Made by a program: the position numbers and the translations under genes. From Pristionchus mayeri (Eukaryota; Nematoda; Chromadorea; Rhabditida; Neodiplogasteridae), in contig BTRK01000005.1 of assembly GCA_036245805.1 (NCBI GenBank), positions 31,229,469 through 31,293,468 of the forward strand: a stretch of 64,000 nucleotides of DNA, given 5' to 3'. Positions 46,764 through 56,488 of this stretch are shown here, piece by piece. How positions within the stretch are numbered: position 1 is the first letter of the stretch; each line of letters begins with the position of its first letter. The notes under the pieces are model-generated. The model saw only the letters and a program-made list of their open reading frames with translations. It was not told the DNA's origin and made no database searches.

Positions 46764-48210
46764 ATTAGCTCTTTTCGAGCAGGGTATTCGAGGGGGGCGC
46801 GGACAAAAGAGCAACGGAACGCCGTTCGTTGGAGAGTCGAAGTGGGAACTTGGGAATTGTTACATTGTTACTAGTACACAGCGTTTCGGGCGCGGACATT
46901 TGGGCGAGAGAGCATCAAACGGCTAGAGAAAAAGAGGAAAACGAGAGAGCGCGCGATTCGAGGAGGCGATCCGTTTCCTCCCTCGCCAATCTATTTACCC
47001 CCTGGCAGTTTCTCACACCACAGAGGGGAGAGGAGAGTGAGGGGAGTGGGCTCATCGTTTTCCCCTGATCTGTACTCACATTTTGATTTCAATTTCGAAA
47101 AGCCTATGGTGAAAATCTATGAAATTTGGAATTCTGAATTCCAACCATGCAACTCGTTTTTCAGCACCTCCAATTACCCCAAAACTCATTGTTTTGTGAA
47201 ATCGAGTTTTTTTTTTGCTGTGACGTTGGTCGAAACTTGGGCGAACGGTCTCTTATGTAGTACTCTCTTGTGGCTTATTTAGTGTGCTAGACCATCCACT
47301 GAGAAATGCGCGACACTTTTCTCCAAAAATGTCAATTTTCGAAAATTCGTAGCTCTGGGCCCTGGCCTACCGTAACCCAAAACAGAACTGGAGGGCAGGT
47401 GTACTAGAGTTACCCTACAAGGAGTACTCGATGAGGGAAATCCCCCCGAATCAATTGAATTTCGAAAGGCAGCCGCGCGCGCCAGAGCGCTGATGTGTGA
47501 GAAATGCGAGATATTACGGTAGCTTTTCAACATCAGCGCTCTCGCGCGCGCGGATGCCTTTCGAAAATCAATTGATTCTGGGGGATTTCCCTCATCGAGT
47601 ACTCCGTGTAGGGTAACTCTAGAAAACCTGCCCTCCAGTTCTGTTATGGGTTACGGTAGGCCAGTTCCCAGAGCTACAAATTTTTCGAAAATTGACATTT
47701 TTGGACAAAAGTGTCGTGCATTTATCAGTGGATGATCTAGAACACTAAATAAGTCACGCCTGAGCTATACTCACTGAGTACTACTTTTTGGAAGAATTCG
47801 ATTTCTCGCTAGTGTCAAGTGTCTCCACAAAAATGTTCACTCACTCAGATAGTGTCTCTTATCGATTGCTAATCTTCTAGCCATAAAACATGAATTATTT
47901 AAATAATTTTACAAATGGACAATGGGGGGAGAGATAAATGTTTCTCACTTCTTCTGGTAATAATGGCTCCGAAGCATCGGTTTACACTTTTGTGAACATT
48001 TAGTATCGTAAATTAACATTAGAGTTCAAAACTAGTCAATGAACTTGATAAAAGCGTCACAACAAAAATAAAGGGGACAAATACAATCAGTTCATGATAA
48101 GAATTTTTAAAATTTAAGTTCCCGGGCGACCGTAACCCTTAACTTCGTAATCAGTTACTTAATGTCCGATTTTGAGTGCGCCCGAAACGCTGTGTAGTAT
48201 GTGCTACACT
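46764..48210. mobile_element. Nested foldback element downstream of gene 7a exon
   Basis: Outer inverted match ACACAGCGTTTCGGGCGC (46876) and GCGCCCGAAACGCTGTGT (about 48178). Inside lies an almost perfect palindrome, 47274-47753, with arms such as CTGGAGGGCAGGTG and CGAGTACTC matched in reverse, its centre near 47510. No protein recognised; open frames there are short. The insertion starts just after the BTB exon at 46757. Confidence 0.7.
47274..47753. mobile_element. Inner palindromic MITE, 480 bp
   Basis: CTTATTTAGTGTGCTAGACC and its inverted match ending ..ACTAAATAAG. Arms of about 230 bp; centre GAAATGCGAGATATTACGG. GC-rich GCGCGCG blocks close the stem. Confidence 0.85.
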
Positions 48211-48404
48211 AGGCCATTATGTTTAGATCCTCTACCTAGGCGATCATGAGTTTCACTTCATATATGTGTATAGGGATTCATGGTCTAAAATTTGCGAATT
48301 TGGGTGGAAATTCATGGTTAGATAAAGCCTCAATGCCGAAACAAATCGATACCCATGATACTTGAATAAAGTAGTTACTATAGTACTAGGGTTGGCTAAA
48401 CGAT

Positions 48405-49350
48405 AGCGATATAACGAGCTCGTAACGCGGGCTCTTCCCTATAACGAGCTCGTCACCTCGGGTCAGGATAGATCAAAAATAACGAGCTCGTTATCCCTCG
48501 TTTCGATTGCCGCTCGTTATTGAACACAGTGAGGTTATTCTTTCCCTTCCGAATAATTTTATGTTTAATTAGATATTTTGGATTAACAATTATAATATAA
48601 TTTCCACATTGTATCGTCATTACGTAATGATTTTTTTGGCAATTTCGCCGCTCTAGTTTGACGGAACTGTTCAGGAAGAAAGCAATTAATGCTTTCTCGG
48701 AATGCACTTTTAATTTATTTCACTTTTTCATAATTATATTGTAATTACCGCTGCTATCGTTTGAAAACACATCGTGTCAATGTGAGGAAATTAGGGGCAT
48801 ATAAACCAACAATTGTTTTAATCGTTGCGATGAAGTGTTCGTTCAATGGGAGTTGTTTACCAGGTGCTCTTACCATTTCATTTTATTTCAAAGGATCAAT
48901 CACCTCTAATATATTATCACGTAGCCACTATAGTGCTGAGGAAAGTGAGGGTGGTATGTCAAATCTCTTGGCTTTACTTATTCAAGTTGGTCGTCCCTAC
49001 CCTGCTTTATCTTTCTTGACGATAGTCACTTACTCCCTTGTAGTTTACGACGAGTTCTCTCCTTTCCTTACTGTTTCTATAAAATACTCAGCCATTCCAT
49101 TACTTATTCGAGTTGGTCGTCCCTCCCCTGCTTTATCTTTCTAGGCGATAGTCACTTACTACCTTGTAGTTTACGACGAGTTCTCTCCTTTCCTTACAGT
49201 TTCTAAAAGATTCCACTCCGTTCATTAGTGTTTCGACAAGTTTTCATGTATTTCACAACTGTTTCGAGAAGATTTCATCAGGTACTGATTTTAATAAACG
49301 ATTTACAAACTTGAAATAAAAGTCTGGAAAATAATTAATTGCTTTCATAG
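48405..49350. repeat. Element B, left arm
   Basis: Begins with repeated ATAACGAGCTCGTAAC motifs, then AACGAGGG/TCGTTTCGATT and CACAGTGAGGTTATTCTTTC; ends ..TTTCATAGCTGTGCAAG. The segments near 48405-48560 and at the end recur inverted at 59768-59935 and 59618-59640, so B forms the outermost inverted pair around the LTR element. A partial duplicate (CGAGTTGGTCGTCCC..CCCTGCTTTATC) occurs at about 48985 and 49105. Class unknown. Confidence 0.6.
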
Positions 49351-49369
49351 CTGTGCAAGGAGTGTGTCG

Positions 49370-49511
49370 GGGGGGGGGGGGGGGGTGCCCACCGGCGGTG
49401 GGCACCCCCCCCCCCCTTTTTCCGGCAACGTATGGTGAAAATCATTGTGAAAATCGATAGAAGGTCATTGGTAGATCAAGACTAAGTACCATAACCAATC
49501 GATAGTACAGT
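49370..49511 (-). repeat. Repeat A, second half
   Basis: Reverse complement of the part of repeat A after GTACTG: includes the GGGTGCCCACC hairpin with poly-G/C and ends CCAATCGATAGTACAGT directly against the LTR end at 49512. Confidence 0.75.
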
Positions 49512-49595
49512 TGAACGATTGTGCTCTCTCTCCTATACGCACCCGACTCACAAGCAGCCAGGAAAAACAAGGATGAGGCACACCGTTACAACTCT

Positions 49596-49735
49596 CAGTT
49601 CCAGAAGGAACCTACAACACTCAGCTCCCGAAGGAACCTACAGACACTCAGCTCCCGAAGGAACCTACAGACACTCAGCTCCCGAAGGAACCTACAGACA
49701 CTCAGCTCCCGAAGGAACCTACAGACAGACGACAA
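49596..49735. repeat. 27-bp tandem repeat in the LTR, about 5 copies
   Basis: Units of the form ACTCAGCTCC-CGAAGGAACC-TACAGAC. Located near the LTR end, not present in the short 5' LTR remnant at 59001-59084, which breaks off exactly where this repeat would begin. Confidence 0.9.
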
Positions 49736-50120
49736 TAAAGTAAAAGACCAAGTTGAAAGAGAGAGTGCAAGAACAAGAAATGTGAAAGGAAAATATAGAG
49801 AGAGAAAGAGAGAATCTTCAAGAAGAGACGCCGGACACGAAATGCGGAAAACTACCCCGAGTTAACCGATTCCCAGCCCTAATTGATATTCGAATGGCGA
49901 GGCAGAGTGAAATACGAAACTTTATATATTTTAGAAGCAAACAAACAGTAAACAAACGGGATAAAAACGAACAGAACGCACAAGCAACGGGCAAAACCCG
50001 TTTCGCAATTACGTGGCAGAATAAACGAGTCCGACAATATTGTTAACGACGATCGGGGACTAAATGTCGTAACTTCCATAGGCGGAAACATCGAATGGTT
50101 CGGAACATTAAATTCGATAT

Positions 50121-51078
50121 GACGCCGTATTCTTAAGGCTCGAACAAACGCTGGAACACCAATTTTTCAAAAATATGGTGTCCGGGGTAGTTTTTCATGC
50201 TGATAACGATGGTCGACTTCATTTTGCATTATTGACCTCATATGAAGTGTTATGACACCCTTTGAAATCGTGAAATTTCCGGAAATTTTGAAAGATCGCT
50301 TGATTTCATAGCTCTATAAACTTGAAAATTGTTTTCCTGGGGTAGTTTTTCATTCTCTTCACGATGAAATACTAAAAATCAACGTTTTAAATTTCCGTCA
50401 CTTGTTTTCGAACAGTATCTATGCTTAAAACTAAAAACTAAACGGCGCCATTTTGTGTACATGTAGATTTCCCAGCGCTCAGGCCAGAAGATGTTGCAAA
50501 AGGTTGACGCTGGCGGGAATAGAACCGTCGACCCGATGAGCCAAAGGCTGAAGCCTAACCAATTGAGCCATAATAGATATGTCGTCTTGAAACACACAAG
50601 CCCTCTTGTTCGTCGGCAAGTGGTTCGAGGAACGCGAAGACTTTGGATTGAAAATATTCAAATGATCAGAACTCAAAATCCCATACTTTAAATTGCATAA
50701 AAATTGGAATCCGGCCTGAGCACTGGGAAATCTACATGTACACAAAATGGCGCCGTTTAGTTTTTAGTTTTAAGCATAGATACTGTTCGAAAACAAGTGA
50801 CGGAAATTTAAAACGTTGATTTTTAGTATTTAATCGTGAAGAGAATGAAAAACTACCCCAGGAAAACAATTTTCAAGTTTATAGAGCTACGAAATCAAGC
50901 GATCTTTCAAAATTTCCGGAAATTTCACGATTTCAAAGGGTGTTATAACACTTCATTTGAATGCAAAATGAAGTCGGCCATCGTTATCAGCATGAAAAAC
51001 TACCCCGGACACCATATTTTTGAAAAATAGGTGTTCCAGAACCTCCCCGAATTGTCTGATCCTTACGAATACGGCGTC
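50121..51078. mobile_element. Foldback MITE inside the LTR, ATAT duplication
   Basis: Ends GACGCCGTATTC and GAATACGGCGTC; ATAT at 50117-50120 and 51079-51082. The uninterrupted LTR copy (59339-59617) reads AGACTATATCGAATTTAATG across this site, proving a 958-bp insertion with a 4-bp (or TA-type) duplication. The arms of about 360 bp are inverted copies up to CAGCGCTCAGGCC; a 220-bp unique core contains a tRNA-like segment. Confidence 0.9.
50503..50587 (-). pseudogene. tRNA-like (SINE-like) segment in the MITE core
   Basis: Minus strand: TGGCTCAATTGG (A box, 50570-50559) and, 32 nt later, GGTTCTATTCC (B box, 50526-50516), followed by CCGCC. The T-arm-like GACGGTTCTATTCCCGCC is close to a tRNA consensus, but a clean acceptor stem was not found. 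Probably a tRNA-derived promoter or tRNA pseudogene captured by the MITE. Confidence 0.55.
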
Positions 51079-51176
51079 ATATAGTCTCTATTACGAAACT
51101 TGCATTATTAATACATAATTGACAGATGGGGTATTAGATAACGATGAAATCGGGTTGGGGATACCCCTAGTTTACA

Positions 51177-51194
51177 TGCCCCCTCCCTCCTAAG
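51177..51194 (-). other. Polypurine tract of the LTR element
   Basis: On the minus strand TTAGGAGGGAGGGGGCA lies directly before the LTR start TGTAAAC; this is where plus-strand DNA synthesis is primed in LTR retroelements. Confidence 0.8.
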
Positions 51195-51211
51195 CAAGCG
51201 TCCTCACTTGC

Positions 51212-52027
51212 TCAGTACTTCTTTCTCCACTCAGATCTTCTTCTCGGCTTTGCGCACATTTCCTGGAGATGGCCGAGCTTGTGACAATTGTAGCATTCCT
51301 GCTTCGCCAGCCATTCTTCATTCGATGAGTTGCTGGTTGATCCTCTCAACCCGAAATCCGTCTTCTTCTTGTGAGGAATCTCTGGTTTCTTCTCGTCGTT
51401 CTCCTTGACCGATCTCTTCCTGACGATGTGATTCTTGTTCTTGGGATTCTCCATTGTGAGGGGAGTTCCATTGATGATGTGTCTCGCCGCCTTCTCGAAG
51501 ATAAAGTTGGTCTCCTTTCCCACAGCTTGATAAAGCGTGAGGAACGGTGTAAAACCGTTCAGTACTCCACTGAGGCTCGTGCAGATGGAGATTCCCTCGG
51601 GCCTACGGAAATACCATTCCGTCAGAATCTTCAATTGTGTCTGTGCTTGCTCGGTGCTCACTTGGTCTGTCCTCGAAGGCAACAGATCACTCGAGACCAC
51701 CACATCTATCTTCTCTCTCTTCACTAATTCTTCGAAGTATCCGGCAAACTCTGCCACCGAGTCTTCTGAGAGATTTCGGTCGAGCAGAACGAAAACGGTC
51801 TTGGGAAGACGATCTGCACACTCTGATTCCATCATCGTCTTCATCATCTCGGAGATTGTCTCGTACGTGGAGTACTTGAAGTATCCAGAACCGCCATCGG
51901 CCGGGATCACCGATTCAGCTGGCAGCAGAACGAGCACTCCTTCCTTGCTCTCTCCACTGGTTCCATCTTCAAGGAGTATCTCCGAGATCATCTTGCTCAT
52001 CTCGACTCCTTCCTCCTCGATGTCCAA
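51212..52027 (-). CDS. 3' ORF of the Gypsy element with zinc knuckle
   Basis: About 271 codons in the same frame as pol, directly after the pol stop TAA; the first ATG is at 52000. N-terminal half of unknown fold (VFVLLDRNLSEDSVAEF; ILTEWYFRRPEGISICTSL), a basic linker (HIVRKRSVKEN) and, near residue 250, a CCHC knuckle CYNCHKLGHLQEMC. No membrane segment or signal peptide is visible, so it does not look like an envelope protein. A nucleic-acid-binding accessory protein is possible, made by readthrough or from a spliced RNA. I do not recognise the family. Confidence 0.6.
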   Translation of the reverse strand: MDIEEEGVEMSKMISEILLEDGTSGESKEGVLVLLPAESVIPADGGSGYFKYSTYETISEMMKTMMESECADRLPKTVFVLLDRNLSEDSVAEFAGYFEELVKREKIDVVVSSDLLPSRTDQVSTEQAQTQLKILTEWYFRRPEGISICTSLSGVLNGFTPFLTLYQAVGKETNFIFEKAARHIINGTPLTMENPKNKNHIVRKRSVKENDEKKPEIPHKKKTDFGLRGSTSNSSNEEWLAKQECYNCHKLGHLQEMCAKPRRRSEWRKKY

Positions 52028-55000
52028 TTAATTCATTCCGTCATCGATATCGGCAACTTCAGCTAGTGCACATGGACACAGGGCCATCTTGTATGCCAGT
52101 TTCATGCTGGTCATGCTCACACTCTTGATGTTCACCCTCTTCTTGGCTTCTTTCTGGAGGTCCAATTTGGTCAGTTGGGGCAACTCTCTGGATGCGTCGA
52201 GCAATCCCGCACACTCTCTCATCGTGGCAAAATATGTCCCCTTGAGGGTACCGTAATCGGCTCCATTGAAGACGTCAGCCATCTGTCTTCTCTTACAGCC
52301 TTCACTCCCACAGCGGGCGTCGGGATGGAGAAGCGATGCTCGATTGATGACGAGGCTGGAAATGACACGATTCATTCTTTTTGTCTTTTCCGACTTCCAT
52401 TGTATATTGTACACATCTACTCCTTTCTCATCCCTCGGAACTAAACGCAATCGATCCCACTGGACAATTCTCTTATTGGCATCTCGCCCATTCTCTAATC
52501 CATCATCAGCTCTCACTAACACCGCCGTAGTATTACTTGTAGAAGTCACTCTATATGGGCCTTCATAATTATCCATCATCTTCCTTATATCGCCACACTT
52601 TGCCTCTACACGCACATACACTCGATCTCCTGCCTTAGGCACTACATTCATGTTGTGCTTGTGCTTCTCATCGTAACGCGTCTTGATTTTCCTACGCTCA
52701 TTTTCCAACTTCAGAAGGACTGTCGATCTCGTTTTCTCCATCATCCAAACCATCCTTCTCTTATAGTCATCAACATCCAAATCTACCGTATACGCAGGAT
52801 TGGTCTGGGGCAACTGGCTACTAGGCAACTTCTCGTCTCGACCGTACATCAAAAATGCGGGTGTTTCTCCAGTTGATCCGTGGGGACTTGCATTATATGC
52901 GTAAACAGCAAAAGGCAATGCTTCTTCCCATTCATCGTCGCGCATTTTGATTCGTTTCATGATCTCAACAATTGTTCTATTGAACCTCTCAGTTAAACCA
53001 TTTGCTCTACTATGATAAGGGAGTGTGAGTTTTTGTTCGATCTGAAATCGTTTCACAATCTCCGCCATCACTTGGTTCACTAATTCAGTTCCATTGTCGG
53101 AAACAAGTGCTTTCGGGGTTCGACCTCCTTCTAGAATCCATCTCTCCATAAACACTTTCGCTACAGTATCCGCTTTCTTGTCCCGTATCGCAAACGCTCC
53201 AGCGAATTTAGTGAAATGATCGATAATAGAGACAATATACTTTCCTCCGTCCTTTCCTTTTCCCATCTCTATTAAATCAATGCCGACTACATCCATCGGG
53301 TAGTTCGAAACTATCGGCTGAAGGGGAGGGATCATTCGCTTCTGGGAGTTCGCCATCAAACATTGCTCACATCTCTTGACTACAGTATGAACATCTTTCT
53401 CTACGCATCCCCAGAACGCTTCTCTCAATATTCTCTGCACTAATTTCATCGTTTCTAGATGACCTGTCAACGGAGAATTGTGCATTTCTTCCACAAAACT
53501 CTCTCTCCGTCCCTCTGGTATATACAATCTCTTCTCGTGATCCGTTCCGAGCAAATACAGAATTCCATCATGCACTTCCCAATCAGCAATTGAAGTTCTC
53601 TTAGTGCTCCCAGGTATAACAACCTCTTCAGTCATCTCTCGTTTTCCCTTATCAGCGTCTTTCCTCTTCTCTATCATTGAAACAACCCACTGATCACTTG
53701 ACTGAGCCGTTCTCCACTCATTCAGAATCACCTCTTCCTCTAACTCTTCTCTACTCTTTCTCCTATCTTCTTCTTTTGATCTCTCTAACGCAGTCTTTGA
53801 TCTTGTCATCGCATTAACTACCATTCCAACTTCCTCAGTACCATCACTCTCTCCTGGTTTCTCGACTCTAGGATTCCTGCTCAACGCGTCGGCCACCACA
53901 TTCGACTTTCCTTTAACATGCTCAATCTCGAGAGGATACGATTGTAGTTCCGTAGCCCATCTCAACAATCGAGAGGCAACGTGTTTTCGCTTGAGAAGGG
54001 TCACCAACGGAGAGTGATCAGTCCTAACTATCGTCTTTATTGAATACAGGAGATGTTTCCATCTCATCACTGCTTCGTACACTGCCAAAGCCTCGGAATC
54101 AACTACATGCATACTGTGCTCAGAATCACGAAGCGCTCTTGAAAAGAATGCTAGTGGTCTTTCCAGACCATCTACTTCTCCTCTCTGACTCAACATGGCT
54201 CCAATCCCATTACCACTTGCATCCGTAGTTATTATAAAGGGTCGAATACCATCTCTCGCACCAACGTAATCTGGTTGTTGCAAAACAGGCGCAGTCGAAA
54301 TTTTCTCTTTGAGAATATTGAAAGCCTTATTCGCATCTTCAGTCCACAACAGCTTCCGACCCGTCGTCACAACCAATCTCATCAACGGGGCAACAATGCT
54401 AGCATACGACATCACGAATCTTCTCAAGTAACCAGTCAATCCCAAGAATGATTGCAACTGCGTCATCGTCTCTGGTCTCTTATACTCTCGAATCGCTACT
54501 ACCTTCTTGTCATCTATCAGTATTCCACTACCTGACAATCTATGCCCAAGGTATTCCGTCTCATCGACCATGATCTTGCACTTTTTTACATTCAGAAGAA
54601 GATTATTATCTCTTAATCGATCAAGAACTCTCGCCAACACTTCCTCGTGTCCTTCCTCTGTCTCTGTGGCAATGAGTATGTCGTCTATATATACATGCAC
54701 AACTCTTTCTCTCCCTTCCTTCTCCAATTCATCTTTCAAAACAGTGCTCATCGCTCGTTGGAAAATTGCAGGCGAGATGTTTAATCCGAATGGGAGTACC
54801 GTAAACTCGTACAATTCGCCCATGGATGCAAACGCTGTTACCTCGGAACTCTGCTTATTGAGCGTTACCTGCCAGAAACCAGATGCCAAGTCCATCACAG
54901 TGAAGAATCTTTTCCCTTGTAACGACTGAAGTATCGTTTCTATCAGGGGTAAGGGGAATGCATCCTCTTTCGTCACTTCGTTCACTCTCCGAAAATCTAT

Positions 55001-55159
55001 GCAAATGCGAATGCTTCCATCCTTCTTCTTCACCAATACAACAGGGGATAACCAGGGAGAGTCTGATCTCCTGATCACTCCTTGTTTCATCATCTTATCT
55101 AACAATTTCCGCAATGCAGGCTTAATCGCAAACGGAACTGGTCGTTCTTTCTGCCTGAT
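52028..55159 (-). CDS. pol: Ty3/Gypsy pol: RT, RNase H, integrase
   Basis: Counting from the Met at 55114: reverse transcriptase (SDSPWLSPVVLVKKKDG; active site YIDD at residues 142-145; FLGLTGYLRRFV), RNase H (TTDASGNGIGAMLSQ, DSEALAVYEA, RTDHSPLVTLLK), then integrase with an HHCC knuckle (HNSPLTGH..CEQC) and D,D,E motifs (VGIDLIEM, SDNGTE, ANGLTERFNRT). Beyond integrase about 200 further residues of unknown role precede the TAA. The frame upstream of 55114 stays open to the TGA at 55160, and that stretch (RQKERPVPFAIKPALRK) is normal pol sequence, so the Met is not the true start. The order RT-RH-IN is that of Ty3/Gypsy. The element is otherwise intact. Confidence 0.93.
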   Translation of the reverse strand: MRQKERPVPFAIKPALRKLLDKMMKQGVIRRSDSPWLSPVVLVKKKDGSIRICIDFRRVNEVTKEDAFPLPLIETILQSLQGKRFFTVMDLASGFWQVTLNKQSSEVTAFASMGELYEFTVLPFGLNISPAIFQRAMSTVLKDELEKEGRERVVHVYIDDILIATETEEGHEEVLARVLDRLRDNNLLLNVKKCKIMVDETEYLGHRLSGSGILIDDKKVVAIREYKRPETMTQLQSFLGLTGYLRRFVMSYASIVAPLMRLVVTTGRKLLWTEDANKAFNILKEKISTAPVLQQPDYVGARDGIRPFIITTDASGNGIGAMLSQRGEVDGLERPLAFFSRALRDSEHSMHVVDSEALAVYEAVMRWKHLLYSIKTIVRTDHSPLVTLLKRKHVASRLLRWATELQSYPLEIEHVKGKSNVVADALSRNPRVEKPGESDGTEEVGMVVNAMTRSKTALERSKEEDRRKSREELEEEVILNEWRTAQSSDQWVVSMIEKRKDADKGKREMTEEVVIPGSTKRTSIADWEVHDGILYLLGTDHEKRLYIPEGRRESFVEEMHNSPLTGHLETMKLVQRILREAFWGCVEKDVHTVVKRCEQCLMANSQKRMIPPLQPIVSNYPMDVVGIDLIEMGKGKDGGKYIVSIIDHFTKFAGAFAIRDKKADTVAKVFMERWILEGGRTPKALVSDNGTELVNQVMAEIVKRFQIEQKLTLPYHSRANGLTERFNRTIVEIMKRIKMRDDEWEEALPFAVYAYNASPHGSTGETPAFLMYGRDEKLPSSQLPQTNPAYTVDLDVDDYKRRMVWMMEKTRSTVLLKLENERRKIKTRYDEKHKHNMNVVPKAGDRVYVRVEAKCGDIRKMMDNYEGPYRVTSTSNTTAVLVRADDGLENGRDANKRIVQWDRLRLVPRDEKGVDVYNIQWKSEKTKRMNRVISSLVINRASLLHPDARCGSEGCKRRQMADVFNGADYGTLKGTYFATMRECAGLLDASRELPQLTKLDLQKEAKKRVNIKSVSMTSMKLAYKMALCPCALAEVADIDDGMN

Positions 55160-56488
55160 TCAATTGTTCAATTGTACATTACACTGCACTCCTTTCATTC
55201 TGCCCAAATCATCATGCATCGCAAAGATATCCGCGCGCTCCCTGACGATCTCCTCCACTCTACTACTTAACTTCCCATTCCTACAAGCTTCCAGGTTAGC
55301 TTTTATCTCATTCCAATCGCATCTTCTATCATCTCTTCTAATTGCATTCACATCGAGAAGCTTCGACTCTTCCGCCAAAGTCTCATCCATCTGTCTCACT
55401 GGCTTCCATTCTCCTATTACATCATGAACTTCTAACATCAAATCATCTTCAGTACCATTCCACACTGGCACTTGAACTGCTGCCGCACCACAATTTGTCC
55501 CTTCGATCACTTCCTCTCGGTCACTAATCAGTACTTTCATCCCTTCTCTAGGATATCCACCACCTACGTTCACTATTCCTATTGAGTGAGGTGCAATATA
55601 GCATGTCCGAAGGACTATCGCCTTATCCACTATCTTCTTCTTCGCCGACACTTCCTCTCTCAACTCTAGTCCCATCTCTGCCAAAGCATTCTTTCCTAGG
55701 AGAATCACATCAATGTCGGTCTCTGACACATAAAATCCGACTCTACACTGCTTCCCAATCTCCATATGAACATCTAATACCACAGTTCCAATCGTCCTTA
55801 TTCTCTGTCCTTGCGCACCACGCAATCTATCTCGAATATCAGGTGTCATCACTACACCACACATCTGATCCACTAGTCGCTTATCTATCAGACTAACTTC
55901 TGCTCCCGTATCCAGAACTACTTCAACTCCAATCCCTCCAATTGTGCCTTGCACTCGCTGCGATCTCATAATAAACAGTGGGTCATCTACCACACTTCCT
56001 CTGATTGCGCTGTTATCGACTGACTCGAGTCTGTTGGATTTATCCTTATCCTCAACTCCTTCTTTGTCATTGACTGGCTCGAGTCTATTGAACTTCTCTT
56101 TGTTCGCAACTCTTCCATCGTCATCAACTGCACTGGGACTGTTGAGCACCTCTTGGCTCTCATCCTCTTCTTTGCGCACACTATCAAGAGGTAGAAGTCT
56201 ATCGAACTCAACATTGTTCTCACTTCTCTCATCTTCCTCGACTTCACACTTCAATGCAATCATCATCATCGCAGCTGGACTGGGACTGTCCGTGGTTCCA
56301 CTATTCGCACTATTATTCACGTTCCCTGCTTGTCTATTGAAATTCCGACTATCTTGCGACCATCTAGTATTTCCTCTTCCACGATATCCGCCACCACCAC
56401 GCGCATTGCCTGGAGGCTGGTATGTTGGGGGTGAACGGTGGAGGAACAGGGGGAAAGGGAGGAGGCACTGTTCCATTAACACTAGCAT
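55160..56488 (-). CDS. Gypsy protease region, joined to gag by frameshift
   Basis: 442 codons. A retropepsin active site DTGA at residues 193-196 (VVLDTGAEVSLIDKR) and a later ILLGKNALAEMGLE (the ILGxDxL-like flap end). The N-terminal part is acidic linker with repeats of the form RL.P/SV. It overlaps the gag frame by 125 bp and lies +1 (equivalently -2) relative to it, so gag-pol would need ribosomal frameshifting. It ends at a TGA (55160-55162) in the same frame as pol; in relatives protease and RT are continuous, so this stop is probably a mutation. Confidence 0.85.
   Translation of the reverse strand: MLVLMEQCLLPFPLFLHRSPPTYQPPGNARGGGGYRGRGNTRWSQDSRNFNRQAGNVNNSANSGTTDSPSPAAMMMIALKCEVEEDERSENNVEFDRLLPLDSVRKEEDESQEVLNSPSAVDDDGRVANKEKFNRLEPVNDKEGVEDKDKSNRLESVDNSAIRGSVVDDPLFIMRSQRVQGTIGGIGVEVVLDTGAEVSLIDKRLVDQMCGVVMTPDIRDRLRGAQGQRIRTIGTVVLDVHMEIGKQCRVGFYVSETDIDVILLGKNALAEMGLELREEVSAKKKIVDKAIVLRTCYIAPHSIGIVNVGGGYPREGMKVLISDREEVIEGTNCGAAAVQVPVWNGTEDDLMLEVHDVIGEWKPVRQMDETLAEESKLLDVNAIRRDDRRCDWNEIKANLEACRNGKLSSRVEEIVRERADIFAMHDDLGRMKGVQCNVQLNN

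Larger units (their letters stand above)
49512..51176 (-). repeat. 3' LTR of the Ty3/Gypsy element, holding a MITE
   Basis: On the minus strand the LTR starts TGTAAACTAGGGGTATCC at 51176 and ends GCACAATCGTTCA at 49512, i.e. TG..CA. Without the MITE at 50121-51078 it is about 700 bp. Its first part recurs at 59339-59617 and its last 84 bp at 59001-59084. A purine tract lies directly upstream. It contains a 27-bp tandem repeat (49596-49735). Confidence 0.8.

Noticed and set aside
49339..49420. Poly-G/poly-C hairpin as a regulatory G-quadruplex
   Set aside because: It is the terminal GC hairpin of dispersed repeat A, also present at about 30765-30783; nothing ties it to a gene.
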